Source of the DNA: Mycolicibacterium komossense
Lineage (GTDB): Bacteria > Actinomycetota > Actinomycetes > Mycobacteriales > Mycobacteriaceae
NCBI RefSeq assembly: GCF_025822605.1
Contig: NZ_JACKTY010000029.1
Span: 499,236 to 563,235, forward strand
Direction of reading: 5' to 3'
DNA: 64,000 bases
Below are positions 16,325 to 25,952 of the stretch, piece by piece. The translations under genes were made by a program, and so were the position numbers. Under the pieces are notes generated by a model. It ran no database searches, had not been told where the DNA came from, and saw only the letters and a list, made by a program, of their open reading frames with translations. Every line of letters starts with the position of its first letter. The first letter of the stretch is position 1.

Positions 16325-16969
16325 TTATTCGGTTGTGTCTGCGACAGCGTCGGTGGCCTCCGCGGCGGGAGCCTCCTCGGCTGCTACTGCCTCTTCGGCA
16401 GCAGGTGCCTCTTCGGCTGAGCCCTCGGAAGAAGGAGCCTCCGGGGCGCCTTCGGTCTCGGCCCGCTTGTCCTGCAGGGCCGCGACGAGTCGGGCAACCT
16501 GCGACAGCGGCGCCTGGAAGAGCCCCGCGGCCTGACTCGTCTTGGCCTTCATCGCGCCGGCCAGCTTGGCCAGCAGGACCTCACGCGACTCCAGGTCGGC
16601 GATTGCCTCGACCTGGGCGACGGACAGCGCAGCGCCGTCCATGTAGCCACCCTTGATGACCAGCGCCTTGTTTTCCTTGGCGAAGGTCTTCAGGGCCTTG
16701 GCGGCGTCGACCGGTTCACCCTTGATGAACGCGATCGCCGTCGGCCCGGCGAACAGTTCGTCGAGGCCCTCGACGCCCGCATCCGACGCCGCACGCTTGA
16801 CCAGCGTGTTCTTGGCGACGGAGTAGGTTGCCGTGGCTCCGAGCGAACGACGCAGAGCGGCCAGGTTGGCCACCGTCAAACCGCGGTACTCGGTGACGAC
16901 GGTGGCAGTCGAGGCCTTGAACTGCTCGGTGATCTCTGCAACGGCGGTGGCCTTGTCAGCCTTGGCCAT
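16325..16969 (-). CDS. rplJ: 50S ribosomal protein L10
   Basis: 214 residues beginning [18 protein letters not shown], with the L10 core motif [19 protein letters not shown] and KNTLVKRA. The C-terminal 45 residues are an Ala/Glu-rich tail ([20 protein letters not shown]), longer than in E. coli L10 and usual for actinobacteria. L10 anchors L7/L12 and represses its own operon by binding the leader RNA; a structured leader is present just upstream. Confidence 0.97.
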   Translation of the reverse strand: MAKADKATAVAEITEQFKASTATVVTEYRGLTVANLAALRRSLGATATYSVAKNTLVKRAASDAGVEGLDELFAGPTAIAFIKGEPVDAAKALKTFAKENKALVIKGGYMDGAALSVAQVEAIADLESREVLLAKLAGAMKAKTSQAAGLFQAPLSQVARLVAALQDKRAETEGAPEAPSSEGSAEEAPAAEEAVAAEEAPAAEATDAVADTTE

Positions 16970-17040
16970 GCATGCCTCCTCGGTTAATGTCTAGCTGCTT
17001 GCAGCGGTTTCGGTCTTCCACCAGACCCGGAAACGACGAA

Positions 17041-17068
17041 CGCCCCGACGCAGGATGCGGTCGGGGCG
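17041..17068 (-). promoter_or_regulatory. L10 leader hairpin upstream of rplJ
   Basis: The 287-bp space between the ROK gene and rplJ contains a 9-bp stem CGCCCCGAC/GTCGGGGCG around 10 bases, about 70 bases before the rplJ start. This is where the autoregulatory L10 leader RNA is found in many bacteria. The exact leader boundaries and promoter were not resolved. Confidence 0.6.
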
Positions 17069-17256
17069 TCAATATGCGCCGGGCTGAGCCCGATCAGATA
17101 TAGCCTCGTCCTCCTGCGTGGGCCGCCCGGGATGTTCCGGGACTTTCAACCGATTGCTCGGTGACCGACGGTCTTCGGTGGATCGTGGACAAGAGTAGCG
17201 CGCCACCGTGCGATCAGCCAAAACGCGCTCGACCACACCGCGCTCGCCAATGTCGG

Positions 17257-18165
17257 TCAACCCCCCAGCAACGCCGCCGCGCCGATCAGTCCGGCGTCAC
17301 CGCCGAGTTGCGCGGGTAAGACCCGTAGATCGGCGATGAAGTCCAGCCGGGCGTACCGCGCCAGCTGTTCTCGGAGCGGATCGAACAGCAGCGCACCGGA
17401 TTGCGCCACGCCGCCGCCGATCACCACCAGGTCCAGATCACATACCGCCCCCACCGAGGCGATCATCGCCGCGACGGCGCGAGCGCCGCGGGTGAACGCC
17501 TGCAGCGCAGCGCTGTCGCCGGCAGCGGCCGCTTGGGCCAGTTCCTTGGCGTCGGCACCCGGCGGCCCGGCCCAGCCGTGCGCGCGGGCCCAGCGAGTCA
17601 TCCGCGGGCCGGCGGCGATTGTTTCCACGCAGCCGTAGCCCCCACATGAGCAGAGCTCACCATCCTGGTCCACCACGACGTGACCGACATGTCCGGCATT
17701 TCCGGTGCGCCCGTCATACGGCGCGCCATCGAGGACCAGTCCGCCTCCCACTCCGGTCGAGACCACCATTCCGAGCAGGAACGCCGCGCCCCGGCCGGCG
17801 CCGCACCAATGCTCACCCAGTGCCATGCACAGCCCGTCACCGCCGAGCCTGACCGGCAGACCGGGCAGCGTCGCGCTCACCCGATCGCGGATCGGAAAGT
17901 CCCGCCAGGCCGTGATGTTGATCGGGCTGACCGTCCCGGTGGGCAGGTGTATCGGCCCCGCCGACGCGATGCCGACTCCACTGACCACGGTGCCTGCCGT
18001 CATCTGGGCGATCAACTCCGCGACGACATCCCAGATCGCGTCGCCACCGACGTCGTCGGCGGGGGTGGGCAGCCGGCGGGATGCGACGAGTGCGCCGTCG
18101 GGGTCGACGAGTCCGGCGGCGATCTTGGTGCCGCCGATATCGAGAGCCAGCGTGAGGTCGGCCAT
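17257..18165 (-). CDS. ROK-family sugar kinase (glucokinase-like)
   Basis: 302 residues from the ATG at 18165. ATP-binding motif LALDIGGTKIAAG with Asp9. The ROK zinc site has GHVGH (159-162) and CSCGGYGCVE (172-181), all metal ligands present. Corresponds in position to Rv0650. It would phosphorylate glucose or a related hexose in the cytoplasm; substrate specificity is not readable. The start shares a base with the stop of the preceding gene (TGATG), so it is translationally coupled to the 18165-18770 gene and the alpha-mannosidase. Confidence 0.88.
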   Translation of the reverse strand: MADLTLALDIGGTKIAAGLVDPDGALVASRRLPTPADDVGGDAIWDVVAELIAQMTAGTVVSGVGIASAGPIHLPTGTVSPINITAWRDFPIRDRVSATLPGLPVRLGGDGLCMALGEHWCGAGRGAAFLLGMVVSTGVGGGLVLDGAPYDGRTGNAGHVGHVVVDQDGELCSCGGYGCVETIAAGPRMTRWARAHGWAGPPGADAKELAQAAAAGDSAALQAFTRGARAVAAMIASVGAVCDLDLVVIGGGVAQSGALLFDPLREQLARYARLDFIADLRVLPAQLGGDAGLIGAAALLGG

Positions 18166-18770
18166 CAGTGCTTGTGGGTGTTGTCGGGTTGACGGGGATC
18201 GCCGGGATGCTCGTATCCGGGGGCGAGGTGCACCAGTTCGGCCGACCGTTCGTCGAGCCAACAGCGGAACGCGCGCCGCCGGGCGGCGGCCACCAGGTGC
18301 GCCGTGATCACGGGTCGAACCTGCGCGAGCCGGGGTGGTGCGGCGGGTCGCCGCCAGCCGACGCCGCCCTGCGCGCCGGCGGCGAAGCGCAGCGGGTTGC
18401 GCTCGTGATAGGCCGTCACCTGCTCCTCCGTCACCTCCACCGCAGCCGTCACCTCGCGAAATACTGTCCTTGCCAACGGATTTCCGAGTGCCGCAGCGGC
18501 GATACTGCCGATCTCTACACGCGCGGTCATATCGGGCAGGACCTCGTCCTCGCTCGGCGCGCCATCAGCCGTCAGGCCCAGCGCTGCGGCGTGCGCCGCT
18601 ATCACTTGTTCGGTCGCGATCAGCTGCGTCAGCCAGCGGCGCAGCTGTCTGCCCTCGCTCGTACCAGGCACCGGGAGAGCAGCTGCTTGGGGCCCGGCGC
18701 GCAGCTGACGCTCCCGTGCCTCGACGTCGGCGACGGTCACCACGCACCCGCCGACTATCGCCGCGGTCAC
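18165..18770 (-). CDS. SurA/parvulin-N-like small protein in the fabD2 position
   Basis: 201 residues from a GTG that overlaps the mannosidase stop (GTGA). Residues about 40-70 (GRQLRRWLTQLIATEQVIAA) and about 115-130 (TEEQVTAYHERNPLRF) look like the chaperone-like helical domain of SurA/PpiC proteins. I see no catalytic peptidyl-prolyl isomerase domain and no GxSxG or other malonyltransferase feature, although the gene in this slot of M. tuberculosis is called fabD2 (Rv0649). No signal peptide, so cytoplasmic. Function unknown. Its coupling to mannosidase and kinase suggests a shared pathway. Confidence 0.65.
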   Translation of the reverse strand: MTAAIVGGCVVTVADVEARERQLRAGPQAAALPVPGTSEGRQLRRWLTQLIATEQVIAAHAAALGLTADGAPSEDEVLPDMTARVEIGSIAAAALGNPLARTVFREVTAAVEVTEEQVTAYHERNPLRFAAGAQGGVGWRRPAAPPRLAQVRPVITAHLVAAARRRAFRCWLDERSAELVHLAPGYEHPGDPRQPDNTHKH

Positions 18771-21700
18771 CGCATCCCGCCGAGTACCCGTACCCGCACT
18801 GCCGGTGAGTACAGCAGCTCACCGGCGCACGCGACCCGCACCAGTGCCCACCACTGTCCTGGTTCCGTCCACGGCGGCGGCGTCACGTCGAAGGCGAGTT
18901 CCGCAGTGCCCGCTGCCGGTAGTACCGCACCGGTCGCCGCGGGTCCGATCCACTCCCAGGTACCCCACGGACTGATGAGATGAGCCTCAAGCGCCAAGTC
19001 GCCGCGCGCGCCGGATTCGATGGTCACCGTGAGCCGATCACTCTCCCCCGCTACGACCTCAATATCACTGGGCTCATTGATGATTCGTAGCACGTCGCCA
19101 CCACCGCCACCAACGCTCACCAGACACACGTCCTCGACAGTCTGACGCCAGGCGGCCGGAAGGTCCGCGCCGTCGAGGGTGAGTTGAGCGCGCACCGGAT
19201 AGCACCCCGGTACGGCGTCGGCGGGGATGGCGACCGCCAGGTCGGCTTCGAGGAAGCTGCCAGGAGCCATCTCGAACTGCAGTTCTGCCGGGATAACCGA
19301 CCACCCTGGCGGACAGCGCATCCGCACCGTGCCGGTCAGCGCGGCGTCGGTGCAGTCGCTGGCGGCGGTCAATCGCAGCGTGACGGCCTCGCCGGCGGCC
19401 GCCTCACGCCGGTGCGGCTGCAGGTGTGCGACGGCCGGAAGTCCACCCAGCGGAGCGGGTCCGCGATTGTGCAGCCAGTACCGGGCGAACAGCGGTTGGG
19501 CCGCTTCGGTGTCGGGGGCCAGCACGGTCGCTGTGCCGGCAGCTGGCGTGGGGACGTCGAGGCGGGCCAGGATGGTGGCGATCTCGTAGCCGTGTAACTC
19601 GATGGCGCCGATGTCGCGCTGCGACTGCTCCAGCAGATTCGCCTTGGCCAGAACGGATATCGTCGCCACGTCGGATGACACGCCGACTCGGGTTGATGTG
19701 CCATGACTTTCGACCATTCGCAACGTCACCGCGTCGGGGTCGATGGTCCGGGCGCTCGCAGCGGCCGTCGGGTTACCCGTCACCTTCAGCGCCTCCAGCG
19801 CGACGGCACCGGCCCCGTCGAGGTACAGCAGTGAGCCGACGGCAGGCAGGTCACCCGAGCCGCTCGCGGTGAGCGCGACAAGCGGCCGGGAGAACTCGGC
19901 GCTGCGGGCCGGGATCCGCGCCTGCCGCCAATCTCCGTCGTCGGCGATCAGTGCGTAGTCGAAGGCGTGGGTCCAGTGCTGCTGCTGGAAATGCGAGCCG
20001 TCGGGGGCGCTGCGGCGCTGGTGGGTGGGCCACACGCCCGACGGCCACCCGGTGCAGGACCGCATCAGCGACGTGTGCAGGGTGCGGTCGGTGTCCACGG
20101 CGAAGCTGGGCACCCCGCGATTCAGCAAGGCTACCGTGCGCGCTTCGGCGGCCTCGGCATCGACGGGCGTGGCCTGCTCGACCGCGATCTCGGCATCATC
20201 GAGATCCTCTGTCACCGAGGTGATTTCGGTGACGAGGGCGGCCTGGTCCCGTCCCGCGATCACCAGAACCGGCAGTGCCCGCACCGCACGCAGGTCGGCG
20301 CCGGGACGCCAGTGGCCGGCCAGCGGACCGGTGGCGGGGACCCAGACCCTGGCGGTACCCGACTCCCGAAGCTGGCGGTGTACCTCGTCGGCATAAGCCG
20401 GGTCGGCGTCGGCCAGGACCGCCGCGGTGAATGCGTTCTGCGCGGGGCCGCCCAGCGCAATCCGGGTGTCGGGCAGGTTGGAGTCGACCTCGAGATGGCC
20501 GTAGCGGGGCTTGTCCGCGACCGAGCAGGTGGCCGTCACCCCGGCGCGGACCAGCGCCACCATCAGGTCGCGGGCCAGCGGGCCGGACTCGGCTTCGGTC
20601 GGTGCCACCACCTCGGCAACCGAGACCGCGCGGAACAGACTGTCGCCGAATGTGATTCGCACGGCCGATGACACGCCGAACCAGGTGTAGGCCGGATTCT
20701 CCAATGTCCACGGATGCACGGCGGTGTCCACCGACACCGACGGGTCAACCGGATCGTGGATCAGCCCGAACCCACGGCCGACGACGGCGTCACCCACCTC
20801 GCTGACCGGTAACCCTCCCGGCACCGGGCATGGCCAGCGCAACCGCAGCAGCCGGTCGGCGCCGCTGAATTCGTCGATCACAGTGCGGCAGTCGATCCGC
20901 CCGATGCCGGCCCACAGAGTGACAGTCTGGGTGTAGCTCAGAACGTCCCCGATCTGGCCGCGGACCACCAGTCGCTCACCCAGCGCACACCGGTACGCCT
21001 GGACCTGCGCGGGACCGTCCGAGGACACGACGACGGGCCCCTTCGGCAGCAGGTGCCACGGCCCCTCCCCCGCGCTCGGGTGCGCCGGGTACTCCTCGTA
21101 GACCGCGAGCTCGTTGCCCACCCGTCCGTCGGCGATGAGCTCGCATCCAGCACGGATCAGCGACACCACAGCACCTCCGCGGCCGGGATCGGCCCGCAAT
21201 GCGTAGTGCTCGTTGGCAATCGCCGCGCCGTCGATCGCGCTCCACCCTGTCGATGTTCCCGCGGCCAGGCGGTACGCCCGCCAGCCCAGCGATGGCACAT
21301 CCCGCGCGAGGAAGGTGATCGACGAACCATCATCCGCCACCACGGTCGGCACCTCGTTTCCCGACGGGTCGAGGATCCGGACCGGTGACGATTCGCCGAG
21401 TACCAGCGTGACGATATCGGTACGGTTGTGCACCAACGGGTTCCAGACCACGATGTCGCCGTCCACAGCCGCTGACAGCACGGCGAGCGAGTTGTCTCTG
21501 GCGGCTCGACCGAGCTCCCAGGCGTCGCGCCAGCCGGTCAGCAGGTCGAGGTAGACCTGATCCGATTCCGAGCCGGTGATGGCGTCGTGGTGCGCGCCGT
21601 ATGCCAACTGGACCCACGCTTTCGCGAACGCGGGCTCCGGATAGGTCGAACCGGACAGCAGGGCAGCGAATGTGGCGAAGCGCTCGCCGTCCAGCACCGC

Positions 21701-22951
21701 CGCCTCGGCGGCGCGGTTGGCCTGTTTGGTGTCGATGAACGACACGTCCTTACCGGTGTAGATCGGGTTCATGTCGCGGGTCTGCGGCGACGCCGCCACG
21801 CCCCGCTCGTCGAGTTCGGCGCGCACCGCGGCGAAGAACTCCCGCGGCAGGGCGCAGACGAACTTCGGCCAGGTGTAGCGCGCGTTCCAATCCCGGTGGA
21901 TCTCGGTGACCCATTTGTTGGGCGGCGTGTAGTCGGTACCGACCGGCAACAGCACATTGCGGGTGGACGTCACCGTCTGCAGACGTTCGAACAACTGATG
22001 GGTGGCGTCCTCGGCCTCCGCCAGCGAGGCCGCCGAATCCATCCACCAGCCCGCCGAGTAGTGCGCGGGCATGTAGTGCGTGAGCAGCCCAAGCCCTGAC
22101 GGCGCGATCCACTCGAACTCGCTGGCGAACTGCATCCGTTTCGGATCACCGTCGCCGGCCATCGGTCCCCACTGGTGGAACGGTCCGCGCGCCCACGAAC
22201 TCGACGTCAGGCCGGCGTCGGCCGCCATCCCGGGAAATTGCGGGTCATGCCCGAACACGTCGAGCTGCCAGGCGGTGGCCGGCTCGGCGCCAAGCACACC
22301 ACGCTGAAACCCCATGCCGTGCACGAGGTTACGGATAGCCGTCTCGGGTCCGGTGAGGTTGGTGTTCGGTTCGTTGTAGGTGCCGCCCATGATTTCGATC
22401 CGGCCCGCCGTGATCAACCGGCGCAGGTCTGCCCGGTCTTCGGGGTGGGTGTCCCAGTACGGCTTGAGGTAGTCCACTTCGGCCAGAACGAACTTGTAAT
22501 CCGGGTCGCGCCGAGCCATGTCGAGGTGGGCGTGGACGAGTTCGAATCCGTTGGTCTGACGTGCTTTTCCCGGCGGATCCTCGGTCCACAGGCTGGTGTA
22601 CGCAGCTTGGGTGTTCCACCACACCGGGTCGTAGTGAAAGTGGCTGATCATGAACATCGTCGCGCCCGGCTCGGCGTCGACGAACGTGAAACCGCTGCTG
22701 TCGGCGCCCGCGATGACCGTCGCCGCCCGCTGTCTTCCCGGTTCTCGGGCGCTGACGGCTACCGGTATCTCGACCGTCGCGTCACCGACCGGTGCCATCG
22801 TCAACCCGGCGGTGACCAGGCCGGGCCCGGCGATGTGCAGCGGGGTCGGCGCCGTGGCTCCGGCGACGCTGACGCGCACAACTTGCAGCGGTGCATCCAC
22901 CGGTCCGACGAACAGCCCGGTGGACTCCGCGGCAATCACCGACAGCGGCAT
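18767..22951 (-). CDS. Alpha-mannosidase, glycoside hydrolase family 38 (Rv0648-like)
   Basis: 1394 residues. Catalytic domain begins near residue 98 with metal-binding HFHYDPVWW (His104, His106, Asp108). The expected nucleophile is Asp231 in QLDVFGHDPQFPG. After the middle helical and beta domains there is a C-terminal stretch of over 300 residues with beta-sandwich/NEW3-like character (RVRMRCPPGWSVIPAELQFE is the clearest part). No signal peptide, so probably cytoplasmic turnover of mannosides. Longer than the M. tuberculosis homologue as I recall it. First gene of a three-gene coupled operon with the SurA-like protein and the ROK kinase, consistent with release and phosphorylation of mannose or another sugar. 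Confidence 0.92.
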   Translation of the reverse strand: MPLSVIAAESTGLFVGPVDAPLQVVRVSVAGATAPTPLHIAGPGLVTAGLTMAPVGDATVEIPVAVSAREPGRQRAATVIAGADSSGFTFVDAEPGATMFMISHFHYDPVWWNTQAAYTSLWTEDPPGKARQTNGFELVHAHLDMARRDPDYKFVLAEVDYLKPYWDTHPEDRADLRRLITAGRIEIMGGTYNEPNTNLTGPETAIRNLVHGMGFQRGVLGAEPATAWQLDVFGHDPQFPGMAADAGLTSSSWARGPFHQWGPMAGDGDPKRMQFASEFEWIAPSGLGLLTHYMPAHYSAGWWMDSAASLAEAEDATHQLFERLQTVTSTRNVLLPVGTDYTPPNKWVTEIHRDWNARYTWPKFVCALPREFFAAVRAELDERGVAASPQTRDMNPIYTGKDVSFIDTKQANRAAEAAVLDGERFATFAALLSGSTYPEPAFAKAWVQLAYGAHHDAITGSESDQVYLDLLTGWRDAWELGRAARDNSLAVLSAAVDGDIVVWNPLVHNRTDIVTLVLGESSPVRILDPSGNEVPTVVADDGSSITFLARDVPSLGWRAYRLAAGTSTGWSAIDGAAIANEHYALRADPGRGGAVVSLIRAGCELIADGRVGNELAVYEEYPAHPSAGEGPWHLLPKGPVVVSSDGPAQVQAYRCALGERLVVRGQIGDVLSYTQTVTLWAGIGRIDCRTVIDEFSGADRLLRLRWPCPVPGGLPVSEVGDAVVGRGFGLIHDPVDPSVSVDTAVHPWTLENPAYTWFGVSSAVRITFGDSLFRAVSVAEVVAPTEAESGPLARDLMVALVRAGVTATCSVADKPRYGHLEVDSNLPDTRIALGGPAQNAFTAAVLADADPAYADEVHRQLRESGTARVWVPATGPLAGHWRPGADLRAVRALPVLVIAGRDQAALVTEITSVTEDLDDAEIAVEQATPVDAEAAEARTVALLNRGVPSFAVDTDRTLHTSLMRSCTGWPSGVWPTHQRRSAPDGSHFQQQHWTHAFDYALIADDGDWRQARIPARSAEFSRPLVALTASGSGDLPAVGSLLYLDGAGAVALEALKVTGNPTAAASARTIDPDAVTLRMVESHGTSTRVGVSSDVATISVLAKANLLEQSQRDIGAIELHGYEIATILARLDVPTPAAGTATVLAPDTEAAQPLFARYWLHNRGPAPLGGLPAVAHLQPHRREAAAGEAVTLRLTAASDCTDAALTGTVRMRCPPGWSVIPAELQFEMAPGSFLEADLAVAIPADAVPGCYPVRAQLTLDGADLPAAWRQTVEDVCLVSVGGGGGDVLRIINEPSDIEVVAGESDRLTVTIESGARGDLALEAHLISPWGTWEWIGPAATGAVLPAAGTAELAFDVTPPPWTEPGQWWALVRVACAGELLYSPAVRVRVLGGMR

Positions 22952-23073
22952 CTCCGCACTGTACGCATCCCGGCTGGACGAATTCCGGGTAACGGCTCAG
23001 CAGGCAGCAAAACGCCCGGTGAACGGCGGTTGACCGCACACTCCGGTGTTGTTGAACGCCAGCTCATTTCGCC

Positions 23074-23094
23074 TGTGACGTGCGGCGCGTCACA
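23074..23094. promoter_or_regulatory. Inverted repeat TGTGACG-N7-CGTCACA
   Basis: A perfect 7-bp inverted repeat (23074-23080, 23088-23094) abuts a TTGACC hexamer (23095-23100). A third half-site TGTCACA occurs at 23114-23120. It lies upstream of a short plus-strand reading frame. It could be an operator and promoter; no regulator is assigned. Confidence 0.3.
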
Positions 23095-23131
23095 TTGACC
23101 GAGAGCGGTGTTGTGTCACAGTGGAGACATC

Positions 23132-23302
23132 ATGAGGACCGATCCGCTCGCTCTGTCATTCGAGGCGCACCGGCGGCTGCTGTTGTTGCGGCTGCGGCTG
23201 CGACGTTCCGCCGACCGGCCGGCTACCCGCCGCCAGATGCTGCGCGACGCAGTCGTTCGGCCATCGACTGCGCGCCGGCGATCACCTCGGGTGGCCCGAT
23301 GA
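23132..23302 (+). CDS. Possible small basic peptide
   Basis: 56 residues starting MRTDPLALSFEAHRRLLLL, very rich in Leu and Arg. A GGAGA lies 6 bases before the ATG. Its 3' end overlaps the end of the WYL regulator gene on the other strand, which counts against it. It is listed because the ATG has a ribosome site and a candidate promoter or operator just upstream. Function unknown. Confidence 0.3.
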   Translation: MRTDPLALSFEAHRRLLLLRLRLRRSADRPATRRQMLRDAVVRPSTARRRSPRVAR

Positions 23303-24209
23303 TGTCGAAATCACACCCGACCATCGCCAGATAGAGCGCCAACTGCTGCGGATCGTCGGCCCCGGCAGTGACCAGACAGGCTTCCGGTCCGTCGGCCTCG
23401 ATGGTCGCCGCCGCCGGTGAAAAGTGCTGAGCCACAAACTCTGCTGACGCGTGATAGCGGACCTGCGCGATGTACCGATACGGCGAACTGCTGATCGAGC
23501 GGCTGATGTAGGCCGCGGCGTCGGGAGCCTCGCGCGCGCTGAAGGTGGTGCCGCGGGCAAGCACCTCCGACATCCGGTCAAGCCGCAGGCTACGCCAGTC
23601 TTCTCGGTCCCTGTCGTAGGCCAGTAGATACCAGCGCCGCCCGGTAGTCACCAACTGATAGGGCTCGAGCCGGCGCTGAGTGACATTCCCGCGCAGGTCG
23701 GTGTAGCCGGTGGCAATGTGCTCGTGATCTCGGCACGCCCGGGCCAGTGTCATCAATACGTCGGGATCGACCGGGTTGTTCGGGTAGGGGGTGAGCGTAA
23801 CCGTGGCGTCGTGCACCGCCGCGACCTGCGATCGCAATCGCGCGGGCATCACCTGGTCCAGCTTGCTCAGCGCGCGCAGCGCGGATTCCCCGACTCCGGC
23901 GACGCTACCGCCCGCGGCCAGCCGTAGGCAGACTGCCATCGCGACGGCCTCGTCGGCGTCGAGTAGCAGCGGCGGCAATGCCGCGCCCGCTCCCAGTTGA
24001 TAGCCACCGCCGTGGCCCTTGCTGGCCGACACCGGATAGCCGAGGTCACGCAGCCGTTCGATATCGCGGCGCACGCTGCGACCGGTGACACCGAGCCGCT
24101 CGGCCAGTTCCTCGCCGGTCCAGACTCGCCGCGACTGCAGAAGTCCCAGCAACTGCAGGACCCTGCTCGTCGTTGTAGGAGCTCGATTTTCGTGACCTGT
24201 GGTCACCAT
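23223..24209 (-). CDS. HTH-WYL transcriptional regulator (YafY/DeoR-like)
   Basis: 328 residues. N-terminal winged helix (RVLQLLGLLQSRRVWTGEEL, then VTGRSVRRDIERLRDLGYPV), then a WYL domain near residues 150-230 (HIATGYTDLRGNVTQRRLEP, then RRWYLLAYDRDREDWRSLRLDR), then a WCX-type C-terminal region. Such proteins sense an unknown ligand through WYL and regulate local or distant genes. No obvious local target; it neighbours a decayed metal-transport locus. Confidence 0.85.
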   Translation of the reverse strand: MVTTGHENRAPTTTSRVLQLLGLLQSRRVWTGEELAERLGVTGRSVRRDIERLRDLGYPVSASKGHGGGYQLGAGAALPPLLLDADEAVAMAVCLRLAAGGSVAGVGESALRALSKLDQVMPARLRSQVAAVHDATVTLTPYPNNPVDPDVLMTLARACRDHEHIATGYTDLRGNVTQRRLEPYQLVTTGRRWYLLAYDRDREDWRSLRLDRMSEVLARGTTFSAREAPDAAAYISRSISSSPYRYIAQVRYHASAEFVAQHFSPAAATIEADGPEACLVTAGADDPQQLALYLAMVGCDFDIIGPPEVIAGAQSMAERLRRAASGGG

Positions 24210-24398
24210 CTGACCTGCAATGATGTCGGCTTTCTCAGTTCTGTGTCATCGATGTTCTTCTCGAGTTGGTGTCATTCCCGCAGGGAATCTCTCGTCCGAC
24301 AGATGAGGCGCAGCGGGAGATTGCTGACAACTGTATGAGCCGATAACGACATCTGGTCAGGTGACGCACGAGCAGGATGAACCGGCCGTGAACGTCGG

Positions 24399-25095
24399 TC
24401 AGGCCGGGAGTTGGTACCGGATCAGGCGTGAACTGTTGGCGACAACGGCAACGGAGGAGGCGTTGTGCAGAATCGCGGCCAGGACTGGCGGCAGGGCGCC
24501 GCTGGCACCGATGAGCAGCCCGAGAGCAGCCCCAGAGCATTGACGGCCATGGACATCGCGGAGTTTTGTTGGATGACGTCGACGGTGTGTCCGCCCAGCT
24601 CACGGATATCGAGGACGCGGTTCAAGTCGTCGCCCGCGAGCGCAATATCGGCTGTTTCGACGGCCACGTCGGTGCCGGCCAAGCCCATCGCGATGCCGAT
24701 ATCGGCTGCCGCCAGCGCAGGCGCGTCGTTGACGCCGTCACCGACCATGGCCACCTGATGACCTTGGGACTTGCAGCGACCGGACGACGTCGAGTTTGTC
24801 CTCCGGTAGCACCTCAGCGCGCCATTCATCGATACCCAACTCGGCAGCGACCGCCGCAGCGGTCTCGGCGTGAGGCGTTCGCGCGCTTCGGATACCACGT
24901 CGGCGACCTTCAGTCTGGCCGACTCCGCGCCCTCTTCGGCTTTGCGAATACCACGCAGTTCCCATTCGGTGATGGTGACAGCCGCCTCGTGGACGGGCGC
25001 TTTGGCCGAAGCAGGTCGTAGGCGGCCGCACCAACCGTCCCGGTCACCACCGTTGCGGCCACTTTGGCCAGTAGTCCGTGTACAACCATCGTCAT
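24399..25095 (-). pseudogene. Collapsed pacL-ctp (metal P-type ATPase) locus
   Basis: The first part (25095 to about 24870) encodes a DUF1490/PacL-like protein ([20 protein letters not shown], and after a frameshift near 25010, [20 protein letters not shown]). Near 24870 it runs straight into the hinge of a P-type ATPase ([17 protein letters not shown]), then [22 protein letters not shown] and, in another frame, [15 protein letters not shown] to a stop at 24399. The ATPase transmembrane core and DKTG phosphorylation site are missing, so a deletion joined PacL to the ATPase 3' end. At least three frame changes make it non-functional. In M. tuberculosis the PacL1-CtpC pair exports zinc or manganese. 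Confidence 0.85.
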
Positions 25096-25264
25096 CGGTT
25101 CTCGCTGTCGAGCTGAATTGGTGTTGTTACGGCGTCATCCTGGTCGGTACTGGCGCAGCGCGCGGTAAACGGCTCTCAGACAGACACTTTCCGCGCAACC
25201 CCGCAACCGGAAACACAGATCTTGCGCCGAATGGGATGTGCCGGAGTCCGCATTGCGCCTCATT

Positions 25265-25294
25265 GCAGCGGTCCGCAGCGGTCCGCAGCGGACC
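25265..25294. repeat. Short tandem repeat with hairpin potential
   Basis: Unit GCAGCGGTCC occurs twice in tandem, then a partial third copy. The last part forms the near-palindrome GGTCCGCAGCGGACC. It lies about 85 bases past the rpsR2 stop and could act as a terminator. The rest of 25096-25379 holds nothing I recognise. Confidence 0.4.
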
Positions 25295-25379
25295 CATGCG
25301 TTCTCGGCTCCGCTACCGACGACCGCCGGCAATCCAGGGACGAAACAGGCGGTGGCGCTGCGCGCATAAGAACCTGCGA

Positions 25380-25637
25380 TCAGCCGCCGGGAAAGGGCAG
25401 CAGCGCCATCTCCCGAGCGGTCTTGATCGCCATCGCGACCTTGCGCTGCTGTTGCACCGTTAGCCCAGTGACGCGGCGGGACCGGATCTTTCCGCGTTCC
25501 GAGATGAATGTCCGTAACAGCGCCGCGTCTTTGTAGTCGACTGCAGTGACGCCGGCCGCCAACAGCGGATTGCGCTTTTTTCGGGGCGGCTCCGGCACCG
25601 GGCTTCGCCGCGTCTGGGGTCTCTTGCGAGTTGCCAT
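25380..25637 (-). CDS. rpsR2: Zinc-independent 30S ribosomal protein S18
   Basis: 85 residues from [12 protein letters not shown]18 core: [20 protein letters not shown], then [20 protein letters not shown]. The N-terminal cysteines found in zinc-binding S18 copies are absent ([19 protein letters not shown]). It replaces the zinc form under zinc starvation in mycobacteria. Last of the four-gene rpmB2-rpmG1-rpsN2-rpsR2 operon, with Zur-like boxes at its head. Confidence 0.93.
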   Translation of the reverse strand: MATRKRPQTRRSPVPEPPRKKRNPLLAAGVTAVDYKDAALLRTFISERGKIRSRRVTGLTVQQQRKVAMAIKTAREMALLPFPGG

Positions 25638-25642
25638 CGCGG

Positions 25643-25948
25643 TTACCAACTGGCCTTGCGGACACCGGGGAGTTCACCGCGGTGCGCCAGCTCCCGAACC
25701 CGGACGCGAGACAGGCCGAACTTGCGCAGGTGCCCGCGTGGGCGGCCGTCGACGGAATCGCGACGACGAACCCTTACCGGGCTGGCATCGCGGGGCAACT
25801 GCTGCAAGGCGGCTTGCGCGGCGGTTCGCTCGGCCTGGGTGCTCGAGGGCCGCCGGATGGTGTCTTTGAGAGCGGCCCGGCGCTCGGCGTAGTGCGCAAC
25901 CATCGCGATGCGGTGTTCGTTCTTGACGATCTTGGATTTCTTGGCCAT
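25643..25948 (-). CDS. rpsN2: Zinc-independent 30S ribosomal protein S14
   Basis: 101 residues, the long S14 form without a zinc-binding cysteine quartet. Begins [20 protein letters not shown] and ends with [20 protein letters not shown]. It sits 4 bases after rpmG1 and 5 before rpsR2. It belongs to the alternative ribosome set that frees zinc when it is scarce. Confidence 0.95.
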   Translation of the reverse strand: MAKKSKIVKNEHRIAMVAHYAERRAALKDTIRRPSSTQAERTAAQAALQQLPRDASPVRVRRRDSVDGRPRGHLRKFGLSRVRVRELAHRGELPGVRKASW

Positions 25949-25952
25949 CAGC

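Noticed and set aside
17069..17260. 63-codon minus-strand frame in the rplJ leader
   Set aside because: Coincides with the structured L10 leader; no ribosome site or conserved residue seen.
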